Notes: generated from the sequence alone by a model not told the origin. A stretch of 64,000 nt of DNA from Aeromonas sp. RU39B (GCF_900156095.1 NZ_FTMJ01000001.1:1-64000), one strand, 5' to 3'; shown: positions 15,891 through 25,336, numbered from the stretch's first letter. Program-made: numbers and translations.

Positions 15891-18800
15891 CCTCGCTGCC
15901 GCACAGGCAGCTCAGAAACTCTGCACCCCATGCAGATGCGCTACCTGGCTCCTCGCTGCCGCACAGGCAGCTCAGAAACGTCTGGATTTGACCATCACCC
16001 CAATAATCTGCCTCGCTGCCGCACAGGCAGCTCAGAAAAATGGTGGGTCAGGCTTGGGTGACCCCGAGAACCTCGCTGCCGCACAGGCAGCTCAGAAACG
16101 ATAGCGCCATCGTCGGCAATCAGACCTTGACCTCGCTGCCGCACAGGCAGCTCAGAAAAAGGCAATCGAGGTTGTTAGGAGAACTTATGACCTCGCTGCC
16201 GCACAGGCAGCTCAGAAAAGCCCCTCGGCTAGCGCCCTTGGCAGGCCCGTCCTCGCTGCCGCACAGGCAGCTCAGAAAACACTCTTAAAGGTGAAGGTGG
16301 CGGCGTCTTCCCTCGCTGCCGCACAGGCAGCTCAGAAAAATGCCAAGCTGACCACAGAGCAGGTCGAAGCCCTCGCTGCCGCACAGGCAGCTCAGAAACT
16401 CATGAGCCTGCTGGAGCGTGACCCCGAGATCCTCGCTGCCGCACAGGCAGCTCAGAAACGCTACTGCATGACCACCGCGTACAACGCCGACCTCGCTGCC
16501 GCACAGGCAGCTCAGAAAACCGACCAAGGTTGAGCGTGGTGTGCCCCAAGCCTCGCTGCCGCACAGGCAGCTCAGAAAAGTCCAGATAGCTCCCCCGTGA
16601 TAAGGCCAAGCCTCGCTGCCGCACAGGCAGCTCAGAAAATGGGGACTATCCCGTGGGCCAAGCTGATTGCCCTCGCTGCCGCACAGGCAGCTCAGAAATG
16701 CTTGGCCAAGGCTTGCAGGTCTGGCTGTTCCCTCGCTGCCGCACAGGCAGCTCAGAAAATCACGTAGTCAGTGCGCCGAACGATCTTGCCCCTCGCTGCC
16801 GCACAGGCAGCTCAGAAACGTGAAGAGGACGGCATCAGCATCGGGGTGCTCCTCGCTGCCGCACAGGCAGCTCAGAAAGAGATGCAGGAGTGGCTCGAGC
16901 GTGAGGTGTTCCTCGCTGCCGCACAGGCAGCTCAGAAACTGCTGGCCGGCTTTTGTAGCACGTCACTAGCCCTCGCTGCCGCACAGGCAGCTCAGAAAAC
17001 TCGCTCAGTGGTGAAATCTGCGGCGGGGCGCCTCGCTGCCGCACAGGCAGCTCAGAAAATGACAGTTGCTCGGCTGTAACCATCGTCTTCCCTCGCTGCC
17101 GCACAGGCAGCTCAGAAATTGGCCCCGCTCTTTTCCAGCTCACTCTCCACCCTCGCTGCCGCACAGGCAGCTCAGAAAGGCAGCTGGATGCTGATTGCCG
17201 GTGTGGCGCACCTCGCTGCCGCACAGGCAGCTCAGAAAACTGTGGCCGCTGGCACGTGGCAAATCGATTACCTCGCTGCCGCACAGGCAGCTCAGAAATA
17301 TGACGAGCTGGCCGATACCCGGCAAACGCTCCTCGCTGCCGCACAGGCAGCTCAGAAATGATCGCCATGTTTGCGCAGCACATGCAGCGGCCTCGCTGCC
17401 GCACAGGCAGCTCAGAAAAGACCAGCAGGGACGGGAGTCAGGAACATCACCCTCGCTGCCGCACAGGCAGCTCAGAAAAGCGGCATCCCCCGTGTGCTGC
17501 CTGCCAGTGACCTCGCTGCCGCACAGGCAGCTCAGAAAAAGCTCGATGCGGTAGCCGGCAAAGTGGAAGCCCTCGCTGCCGCACAGGCAGCTCAGAAACC
17601 GAAGGATGGTACAGGGGACGCAGGCGAGGGCCTCGCTGCCGCACAGGCAGCTCAGAAAGTGTGCTGTCTCGCCTGCTCCAGATACAGACGCCTCGCTGCC
17701 GCACAGGCAGCTCAGAAAGCAAGGCGCTGGACGCCTACATGCGCGAACAGCCTCGCTGCCGCACAGGCAGCTCAGAAAACCCATCCCCCCAGTCAAAGGC
17801 TGACTTACCACCTCGCTGCCGCACAGGCAGCTCAGAAACCACAGCGCAAAGCGGTTCTTCTCGCCATCGTCCTCGCTGCCGCACAGGCAGCTCAGAAAAT
17901 CAGCATCAGGTACTGCTTCTCCGTGGGGTCCCTCGCTGCCGCACAGGCAGCTCAGAAACAAGGCGACCTCTTCTTTAAGGGCGGCCTCGCCCTCGCTGCC
18001 GCACAGGCAGCTCAGAAAAAGACCAACTACTGGCCCCTGATTAAGGGCAACCTCGCTGCCGCACAGGCAGCTCAGAAAAATGATACGAGCAGCTTGACTT
18101 GCATGGGCTCCCTCGCTGCCGCACAGGCAGCTCAGAAAAGAATGACCACCGTGTACCACCACAGCCGGTTCCTCGCTGCCGCACAGGCAGCTCAGAAAAC
18201 ATGCACAAAGTGGCTAGGGCGCTCGGGTTCCCTCGCTGCCGCACAGGCAGCTCAGAAACGCGACTCGTCCACCCTCGGCAGGCTGTTGAGCCTCGCTGCC
18301 GCACAGGCAGCTCAGAAAAGACGATGAGCTGGGCGAACAGCTCGTTGCGACCTCGCTGCCGCACAGGCAGCTCAGAAAGTCACGGGTTAGGGTGTACTCG
18401 GGCTGGTACTCCTCGCTGCCGCACAGGCAGCTCAGAAACGCAAAAAGGCGATCGCGACAGACAGGGCAAACCTCGCTGCCGCACAGGCAGCTCAGAAAAG
18501 TTCCGTCTGCAATATCAGGAGGCATAAATGCCTCGCTGCCGCACAGGCAGCTCAGAAAAGCACGCTAACGGCAGACACCGCCACCAACATCCTCGCTGCC
18601 GCACAGGCAGCTCAGAAAGGGGCGAGCCCCCGGCATGGTCTGCACCACGCCCTCGCTGCCGCACAGGCAGCTCAGAAAATGGACAACGCTGAAACCATCA
18701 CCCTGCACATCCTCGCTGCCGCACAGGCAGCTCAGAAACCGTAAAACAGGAACGCCGGGTAAAAATCTTTCCTCGCTGCCGCACAGGCAGCTCAGAAAGA

Positions 18801-19338
18801 GAGGGGCTGGCGCAAAAGGGTGTAATCCTCCCTCGCTGCCGCACAGGCAGCTCAGAAAAGCGTGGCGACGGAAGCCTTCGGCTTCATGGACCTCGCTGCC
18901 GCACAGGCAGCTCAGAAAAGAATTAATAGCAGTCGCAATATGCTGGCGTTCCTCGCTGCCGCACAGGCAGCTCAGAAAACATGGCCGGCTATATAGGCGG
19001 CAATGATCAGCCTCGCTGCCGCACAGGCAGCTCAGAAAGAGCGTACCCCGCACCCTGGGCGGCTCGGGCCCCTCGCTGCCGCACAGGCAGCTCAGAAAAG
19101 ATAGTCGCCGCTCTCCAGCACCCCGATGCTCCTCGCTGCCGCACAGGCAGCTCAGAAACCAAGCCGCAGCCGAAGAATAAGGGCCAGACCCCTCGCTGCC
19201 GCACAGGCAGCTCAGAAACGCAGCAGTAAAGAACAAGCACTGCGCGATGACCTCGCTGCCGCACAGGCAGCTCAGAAATATCAGATCCAGCCGGGCGATA
19301 TCGTGGCCATCCTCGCTGCCGCACAGGCAGCTCAGAAA

Positions 19339-19370
19339 GGAAACTTGAGCATCCCAGGCACGTTCTCGAC
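19339..19370 (+). repeat. CRISPR spacer 78, identical to spacer 20
   Basis: This is the older, leader-distal copy of the duplicated spacer, with the same 32 bases and orientation as 15859-15890. Confidence 0.98.
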
Positions 19371-21158
19371 CCTCGCTGCCGCACAGGCAGCTCAGAAAAC
19401 CCAACGCCTCAAGCAAGGCTGGAACAAACTCCTCGCTGCCGCACAGGCAGCTCAGAAATATGACCTAGCGATGGCCAGCCGGATGCTGAACCTCGCTGCC
19501 GCACAGGCAGCTCAGAAAACGCACCCCAGCACCGGCTTGGCCAGCTGTTCCCTCGCTGCCGCACAGGCAGCTCAGAAAAAACCCGATGGTGGGGTAACCC
19601 TCCGTGCAGTCCTCGCTGCCGCACAGGCAGCTCAGAAAGGCGACGACTAAGGTGACTTTGCTCATGGGTTCCTCGCTGCCGCACAGGCAGCTCAGAAAGT
19701 CGATCAGCTGGCGCCCACCGATATCAACACCCTCGCTGCCGCACAGGCAGCTCAGAAATCATACTGAACAATCCTCCGAATCTGCATTGCCCTCGCTGCC
19801 GCACAGGCAGCTCAGAAAGCAGTCGAAGAACAAGGGCCAGACCGTGAAGTCCTCGCTGCCGCACAGGCAGCTCAGAAAACTCAAACGCGCATCGGCGGCG
19901 GCAGTTGCTTCCTCGCTGCCGCACAGGCAGCTCAGAAACCCTCGGCGCGCACATCGCCCAGCTGGCTGCCCCTCGCTGCCGCACAGGCAGCTCAGAAAAA
20001 CAAACCCCGATGCCGGCAGGCCGACCTCGCTGCCGCACAGGCAGCTCAGAAAGTGAGCAGATGCCCCGCTTTAAAGCCGCGTTTCCTCGCTGCCGCACAG
20101 GCAGCTCAGAAATGGCAGATGCGGCGATAGAGCCCCTCATTGACCCTCGCTGCCGCACAGGCAGCTCAGAAATTTCGGGCAGGGAACCCTGCTCACCAAC
20201 GGAGCCTCGCTGCCGCACAGGCAGCTCAGAAAGTATGGTCCCATTGCTGCGGACAGCAGCATGCCCTCGCTGCCGCACAGGCAGCTCAGAAAAGCCCCGG
20301 CTGCGCGTCCATCGCCAGATTGAACCTCGCTGCCGCACAGGCAGCTCAGAAAGCCTGTAGCTGGATGCTGGAGAAGCGCCAGCCCCTCGCTGCCGCACAG
20401 GCAGCTCAGAAATGTGCTTCTCACTGCATCCACGCGCACCGGCACCTCGCTGCCGCACAGGCAGCTCAGAAATCGACCGAGATGGCCATCAGAGCACCCC
20501 TTTGCCTCGCTGCCGCACAGGCAGCTCAGAAACATGTGCCATGGGGAGCCGTTGCCTTGGGAGGCCTCGCTGCCGCACAGGCAGCTCAGAAAGACGGTGA
20601 CGCCGAGTTGTTTGTCAAAAAACACCTCGCTGCCGCACAGGTAGCTCAGAAACTTGAGCGGGACGATGCCAAAGCAGTTCTGGGCCTCGCTGCCGCACAG
20701 GCAGCTCAGAAAATCCAGTTGGCCACCTACGGCGAGCTGTTTAGCCTCGCTGCCGCACAGGCAGCCCAGAAATTTGCCCAGACCAAGCAGCAGCTAGCTG
20801 GAGCACTCGCTGCCGCACAGGCAGCTCAGAAAATGCGACCCATGCCGATCCACTCGGCATAACTCCTCGCTGCCGCACAGGCAGCTCAGAAAGTGCTCCG
20901 CGATATTGCCTACCAGATCGACGACCTCGCTGCCGCACAGGCAGCTCAGAAAGGCTTTGTGGCGCTGGGGCAGTCCACATCCAACCTCGCTGCCGCACAG
21001 GCAGCTCAGAAAGCGACGCGATGCTGTTCCGGCGCCGCTACTTCCCTCGCTGCCGCACAGGCAGCTCAGAAACTCGGCAAGATGCGTTACGACATCAAGG
21101 TGATCCTCGCTGCCGCACAGGCAGCTTAGAAAAGGAGGAAAAGGGGTAATCTGTATGG

Positions 21159-21218
21159 ATGGATGAGCCGTGCCCCTGTGGTAGCGGCAAGAAGTACAAG
21201 CACTGTTGTCTGCACTGA
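21159..21218 (+). CDS. 19-residue SEC-C zinc-binding micro-ORF
   Basis: ATG 21159 opens a 19-codon frame ending at TGA 21216-21218 whose product contains PCPCGSGKKYKHCC, a complete SEC-C motif (CxC...CC zinc ligands) as found at the C-terminus of SecA, YchJ and YecA-like proteins. An in-frame TAA at 21147 shows that it is not the visible tail of a longer gene. GGAGG and GGGG tracts lie 13-25 bases upstream, so the spacing is not ideal. It begins 27 bases after the last CRISPR repeat. It may be a real zinc-binding microprotein or the last exon-sized remnant of a SEC-C gene lost when the array was established. Confidence 0.5.
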   Translation: MDEPCPCGSGKKYKHCCLH

Positions 21219-21306
21219 GGTGTCGCGGCCAGCCGGTGCCTTCACATCGTAAGATGCAGGGCGTTAATCAGGCGCGCTAGCTGGTTGATAAGTGGCCCAA
21301 AATAAA

Positions 21307-21337
21307 AAAAGCACTTTCAAAAAATGAAAGTGCTTTT
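21307..21337. terminator. Bidirectional terminator downstream of fis
   Basis: GCACTTTCA (21311-21319) pairs with TGAAAGTGC (21325-21333) around an AAAAA loop. A-tracts on the left and T-tracts on the right mean it can work on either strand; on the minus strand it ends the dusB-fis transcript. Confidence 0.9.
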
Positions 21338-21363
21338 ATTTTCAAAGCTTTAATGGATTGCGC

Positions 21364-21660
21364 TTAGTTCATGCCGTAGCGCTTGAGCTTCTTGCGCAGG
21401 GTACCACGGTTGATACCCATCATCACGGCGGCGCGGGTTTGGTTACCGCGGGTGTACTGCATGATCACGTCCAGCATGGGAGCTTCGACCTCGGAGAGGA
21501 CCATATCGTACAGTTCCACCACTTCCTGACCGTTCAACTGGGCCAGGTAGTTACGCAGCGCCTGTTGCACAGAGTCACGCAGAGGACGCTGGGTCGGCTC
21601 GGCAGCGTGATTGTGAGTGGTCGTTACCAATGCATCAGAAGTCAGGGTTTGTTCGAACAT
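21364..21660 (-). CDS. fis: Fis nucleoid-associated DNA-binding protein
   Basis: Fis (98 residues) is a dimeric nucleoid protein that bends DNA and activates rRNA promoters. The C-terminal half, [38 protein letters not shown], carries the helix-turn-helix and is almost identical to the E. coli protein; the N-terminal arm is more variable, as usual. It lies 25 bases downstream of dusB on the same strand, the standard dusB-fis operon, in which dusB translation is known in E. coli to support high Fis output. A terminator follows. Confidence 0.98.
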   Translation of the reverse strand: MFEQTLTSDALVTTTHNHAAEPTQRPLRDSVQQALRNYLAQLNGQEVVELYDMVLSEVEAPMLDVIMQYTRGNQTRAAVMMGINRGTLRKKLKRYGMN

Positions 21661-21685
21661 ATTCGGTCGGCTCTTATGTTATGCG

Positions 21686-22651
21686 TTAACCTAATCCATC
21701 GAAATACGCGTCCAGCGCAGCCAGTTGCGCCTGGGCACATTCCAGTGCGTTGAAGCGTCTACGGAATTCTCGGTCCGCCTCATCGTTGTCCAGATACCAT
21801 CCCACATGCTTACGAGCGATGCGCGGCCCCAGATAATCACCGTAGAAACGGTGCAGGTTGGCTACATGCTCATGCATCAGGCTTCTTACCTCTGCACGCG
21901 GTGGCGGAGGAAGAAGGGTACCGGTCGCCAGATAGTGGCGGATTTCCCGGAAAATCCAGGGTCGTCCTTGTGCTGCACGGCCGATCATCACGGCATCGGC
22001 ACCGGTATATTCGAGCACATACCGGGCCTTTTCCGGGCTGTTAATGTCGCCATTGGCGACGACAGGAATCGATACGGCCTGCTTAATCGCCCTGATCGTG
22101 TCGTACTCGGCCTCTCCTCGATAGAGGCAGGCTCTGGTACGACCATGCACGGCAAGGGCCGCGATACCGCAATCTTCGGCGATTCGGGCGATCTCCACGC
22201 CATTGCGGTTATCCGGATCCCATCCTGTGCGGATCTTCAAGGTGACAGGAATTGACACCGCCTTCACCACCGCCTGACAGATCGCACGGACCTGATCGGG
22301 GTAACGAAGCAGTGCAGAACCTGCCAGCTTCTTGTTCACTTTCTTTGCCGGACATCCCATGTTGATGTCGATAATCTGCGCGCCATGCTCCAAGTTGTAG
22401 CGGGCGGCATACGCCATCATCTCGGGATCGGCGCCGGCAATCTGGACTGATCGCAAACCGGTCTCTGCAGCGTGATCCATCCGCATGCGGGTCTTCTGGG
22501 AATCCCACACATCCGGATTGGCCAACAGCATTTCGGACACCGCCATGCCAGCTCCCAATCGCAAACAGAGTTCGCGAAACGGTCGGTCAGTGACACCGGC
22601 CATGGGGGCGACAATCAGGGGTGTGTCCAGCGTGTGCGGGCCTATCTGCAT
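21686..22651 (-). CDS. dusB: tRNA-dihydrouridine synthase B
   Basis: DusB (321 residues) is an FMN-dependent enzyme that reduces uridines in the D-loop of tRNA. The TIM-barrel domain shows APMAGVTDRPFRELC at the N-terminus, DINMGCPAKKVNKKLAGSALL with the catalytic Cys, TLKIRTGWD, ALAVHGRTR and VVANGDINSPEKA with GADAVMIGRAAQGRPWIF for flavin and phosphate binding. The C-terminal helical domain starts near residue 245. It is the first gene of the dusB-fis operon. Confidence 0.97.
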   Translation of the reverse strand: MQIGPHTLDTPLIVAPMAGVTDRPFRELCLRLGAGMAVSEMLLANPDVWDSQKTRMRMDHAAETGLRSVQIAGADPEMMAYAARYNLEHGAQIIDINMGCPAKKVNKKLAGSALLRYPDQVRAICQAVVKAVSIPVTLKIRTGWDPDNRNGVEIARIAEDCGIAALAVHGRTRACLYRGEAEYDTIRAIKQAVSIPVVANGDINSPEKARYVLEYTGADAVMIGRAAQGRPWIFREIRHYLATGTLLPPPPRAEVRSLMHEHVANLHRFYGDYLGPRIARKHVGWYLDNDEADREFRRRFNALECAQAQLAALDAYFDGLG

Positions 22652-22675
22652 ACCACGGTAACCATCAGCTTAGGG

Positions 22676-22690
22676 CGGCGTATATTACGC
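22676..22690 (-). promoter_or_regulatory. Probable dusB-fis promoter -10 region with GC-rich discriminator
   Basis: On the minus strand TAATAT (complement of 22682-22687) is followed by ACGCCGCCC, a GC-rich discriminator typical of growth-rate-controlled and stringent promoters such as that of E. coli fis. The -35 element is weak. The AT-rich sequence on both sides may hold Fis sites. Confidence 0.4.
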
Positions 22691-22765
22691 ATTTTTTAGG
22701 CAGGAGAAAAGGTTAGTATTTGAGCGTCAGCCAACTTTTTTTAGGAAAAAAATGGCGTGGAAGGC

Positions 22766-22794
22766 TTGCAAAATCTGGATAGCTTGCATATCAG
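22766..22794 (+). promoter_or_regulatory. Candidate promoter of the TolC/HlyD/ABC-2 operon
   Basis: TTGCAA (22766-22771), a 17-base spacer and TATCAG (22789-22794) face the exporter operon. A TATAAA at 22828-22833 is an alternative -10 with no good -35. No operator palindrome is evident. Confidence 0.3.
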
Positions 22795-22931
22795 CCAATT
22801 GAGAGTGGGCGGATCCGAATGAGTTGGTATAAAATGCCCTTTTCAAAAAAGCAGCCTGTTCGGGTTATAGTAAATGTCTTAATTGGAGCAAATGCTCCAC
22901 CCTAAAAATTAACAATCAAAGCAGGGATAAC

Positions 22932-24338
22932 ATGGCTGGACGGATCACTGCCATCGTGGTGGGTATCGGTTTATTGACCAATGTGGCAGTGGTACAGGCG
23001 GCGCCGCTGACCTTTGCCGATGCCTGGCGACGGGTGCTGGAGCAAGATGATGGATTGGCTGCCGACCGTGCCGGCATCGACCGGGCCGAGTCGCTACGTG
23101 AGGCTGCCAAATCGCTCTATCTGCCCAAAGTGGACGTGGGCGCCAGCTATACCCACCTAGATAAACCGGTCGAGCTCGATATGCTCGATCTCAATCCCAT
23201 CGCCAGCCATCCAGAGCTCGCCAAAGCACTGCAACCTCTGCTCGGCGCTACTAATCTGGGCGCGGGCGACTTTGTCACCCCCCTGACCGAGCAAAACGTG
23301 GTCACCAGCTCGGTCAAGGCGCTGTGGCCCATTTTTACCGGCGGCCAGATTGATGCGGCGCAGGACATTCGTGCCGCTCAGGTCAGTGAGGCGCGCGAGA
23401 TGCTGCAGGTGCGTCAACTGTCGAGCTTCGAGAGTCTGGCGCAAACCTATTTCGGTGTGGTGCTGGCCCGTCAGGCGGTCGCCACCCGCCAAGAGATGGA
23501 GGCCGGCCTTGCCCGTCATCTGCAACACGCCGACAAGCTGGAAGCGCAGGGGCAGATTGCCCGGGTCGAGCGGCTCTCGGCCCAGTCGGCCTATGACAAG
23601 GCCCGTATCGATACCCAAAAAGCGCGGCGCAGTCTGGAAATTGCCGAGCTGGCGCTGGATCGGATGGTCAAGCTCAAAGAGGTGGAGCCCGGCAACGGCC
23701 TGTTTGTGAACAACGATACCCCGCCGTTGGCACCGCTGGTTGAAAAAACGCTGGCGGTGCACCCCGGTCTCAAGGTGCTGGATGCCAAGCGCGAACAGGC
23801 CAAAGGGGTGATTCGGGTCGAGCAGGGTAAGTACTCCCCCGAAGTGTTCCTCTACGGCAACTACAACCTCTATGAGCAAGATACCCTGACGGCCAAGATG
23901 ACGCCGGATTGGCTGGTCGGGGTGGGCGTGAACGTGCCGCTGGTCAGCCGCGACGGCCGATCCGAGACCGTGACCGCTGCCAAGAGCGCCGAGCTTGAGG
24001 TTAACTATCTGGTGGCCAAGACCCGTCACGATCTGGAGCTGCTGGTTGAAAAAACCTGGCGCGAAGCCGGGCAGGGGCTTGAAGAGTATCAGGCGCTTGC
24101 CTCCACCCAGCAGCTGGCTGAAGAGAACGTCTCACTGCGCGACAAGGCGTTTGCCCAGGGGCTGTCTACCTCGCTCGATGTGGTCGATGCCCAGAACCAG
24201 CTGGCCGGCATCAAGACTCAGCGCGCGGCGGCGGCCTATCAATACGTGGTCTCGCTAGCCCGGTTGTTGGCGCTATCTGGCCAGCTCGAACAGTTTGCAA
24301 CCTATCAGTTAACCGAGGGCATAGAGGTCACGCCATGA
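22932..24338 (+). CDS. TolC-family outer-membrane efflux protein
   Basis: This 468-residue exported protein has a cleavable signal peptide (ending near VVQAAP, about residue 24) and two TolC-type repeats of long helices. GQIDAAQDIRAAQVSEAREML and the C-terminal AQGLSTSLDVVDAQNQLAGIKTQRA-type stretch are typical. It lacks a lipobox and so differs from the two NodT/OprM lipoproteins elsewhere in the window. It overlaps the adaptor gene by ATGA, so channel, adaptor and two permeases are one transcription and translation unit. Confidence 0.9.
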   Translation: MAGRITAIVVGIGLLTNVAVVQAAPLTFADAWRRVLEQDDGLAADRAGIDRAESLREAAKSLYLPKVDVGASYTHLDKPVELDMLDLNPIASHPELAKALQPLLGATNLGAGDFVTPLTEQNVVTSSVKALWPIFTGGQIDAAQDIRAAQVSEAREMLQVRQLSSFESLAQTYFGVVLARQAVATRQEMEAGLARHLQHADKLEAQGQIARVERLSAQSAYDKARIDTQKARRSLEIAELALDRMVKLKEVEPGNGLFVNNDTPPLAPLVEKTLAVHPGLKVLDAKREQAKGVIRVEQGKYSPEVFLYGNYNLYEQDTLTAKMTPDWLVGVGVNVPLVSRDGRSETVTAAKSAELEVNYLVAKTRHDLELLVEKTWREAGQGLEEYQALASTQQLAEENVSLRDKAFAQGLSTSLDVVDAQNQLAGIKTQRAAAAYQYVVSLARLLALSGQLEQFATYQLTEGIEVTP

Positions 24339-25336
24339 GCCAGTTAAAGCAGAGCATGAATTCCAAACGCCCCCTGATCGTGCTGGGGGTGATGTTGCTG
24401 GTGGTCCTCTGGCTCGGGTGGCGCTTCTGGCTGGCTTATCGCCCGGAGCCGGTGCGCTTGCAAGGGCAGATTGAAGCGCAGCAATATTCGGTCTCCTCCA
24501 AGGTGCCGGGGCGTATTGATCAGGTGCTGGTGCGCAAGGGTGATCTGCTCAAAGCCGGCGCGCCGGTGTTTACACTGGCCAGCCCCGAGATGGAGGCCAA
24601 ACTGGCCCAGGCCAAGGCCGGTGAAGCCGCTGCCGATGCGCTGGCCCGTGAGGCGGAAAAAGGAGCCCGCGCCCAGCAGATTGCCGCTGCCAACGATCAG
24701 TGGCAAAAGGCCAAGGCCGCTGCCGAGTTGCACGGTAAAACCTATGAGCGGATTGCCAGTTTGCATCGCGATGGCGTGGTGCCGCTGCAAAAGCGTGATG
24801 AAGCCTGGACCGCCTGGCAGGCCGCCCGTTACAGCGAAGGGATGGCGTGGCAGCAATATCAGATGGCGCTGGAAGGGGCCCGGGAAGAGACCAAGGTGGC
24901 GGCCCGTGAAAAGGTGCGCATGGCCGCAGGCTCGGTGGCAGAGGTCGAGGCTTATCTGGCGGATACCCGTATCACCAGCCCGCACGATGGCGAAGTGAGC
25001 CAGGTGCTGCTGCAAAGCGGCGAGCTGGCTCCGCAGGGCTTTCCGGTGGTGACCCTGCTCGATATGAACGATGCGTGGGCGCTGTTGCATGTGCGTGAAG
25101 ATTTGCTGCCGCGCTTTGCCATGGGCACAGAGTTCAATGCGCGCATCCCGGCGCTGGGCGATAACCGCTGGCGGTTTCGTGTGACCCATGTGGCTGTGAT
25201 GGGGGATTTTGCCACATGGCGCGCCACCGATACTCGGCAAGGGTTTGATATGCGCACCTTTGAGGTCGAGGCGCGGCCAGTCGAGCCGTTGGCCGGATTG
25301 CGGGTGGGCATGAGCGTGTTGGTTGAGCTGCAATGA
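24335..25336 (+). CDS. HlyD-family periplasmic adaptor (YhiI/YbhG-like)
   Basis: This 333-residue membrane fusion protein has one N-terminal membrane helix (PLIVLGVMLLVVLWLGWRFW), then GQIEAQQYSVSSKVPGRIDQVLV (first lipoyl half), a coiled coil of about residues 80-200 and the second lipoyl half DTRITSPHDGEVSQVLLQSG. The overall shape resembles E. coli YhiI and YbhG, adaptors that serve ABC-2 type exporters. It overlaps the flanking genes by 4 bases on each side, linking the outer-membrane channel to the two permeases that follow. Confidence 0.88.
   Translation: MSQLKQSMNSKRPLIVLGVMLLVVLWLGWRFWLAYRPEPVRLQGQIEAQQYSVSSKVPGRIDQVLVRKGDLLKAGAPVFTLASPEMEAKLAQAKAGEAAADALAREAEKGARAQQIAAANDQWQKAKAAAELHGKTYERIASLHRDGVVPLQKRDEAWTAWQAARYSEGMAWQQYQMALEGAREETKVAAREKVRMAAGSVAEVEAYLADTRITSPHDGEVSQVLLQSGELAPQGFPVVTLLDMNDAWALLHVREDLLPRFAMGTEFNARIPALGDNRWRFRVTHVAVMGDFATWRATDTRQGFDMRTFEVEARPVEPLAGLRVGMSVLVELQ

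Larger units (their letters stand above)
14690..21132 (+). CRISPR. Type I-F CRISPR array: 108 repeats, 107 spacers
   Basis: A 28-bp repeat recurs every 60 bp. It begins CCTCG, contains the stem-loop CTGCC-GCACA-GGCAG (repeat bases 6-20) and ends CTCAGAAA, the 8-base crRNA handle after Csy4 cleavage. Repeats start at 14690 (5 copies), at 14991 after one 33-base spacer (84 copies), and at 20025 after one 26-base spacer (19 copies); all other spacers are 32 bases. The sequence ending AGAAA and the position next to csy4 give transcription on the + strand. Variant repeats occur only at 20625, 20745, 20805 and the terminal 21105, marking the old end. Long open frames across the array on both strands are artefacts of the 60-base period. 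Confidence 0.99.

Noticed and set aside
16369-18150. Possible relation between spacers sharing ATGACCACCG-like starts (16459 and 18139)
   Set aside because: Only about 14 bases match and then diverge; among 107 spacers this is within what chance allows.
14580-21130. Many long open reading frames on both strands across 14.6-21.1 kb with repeating LAAAQAAQK, PRCRTGSSE or FLSCLCGSE units
   Set aside because: They are produced by the 28-bp CRISPR repeat recurring every 60 bases, a multiple of three, so frames stay open. There is no independent coding evidence.
14560-21132. Transposon-associated (Tn7-like) I-F variant
   Set aside because: cas1 and cas2-3 are present and intact, csy1 and csy2 are separate genes, and there are no tniQ/tnsABC genes, so this is a canonical defence locus.
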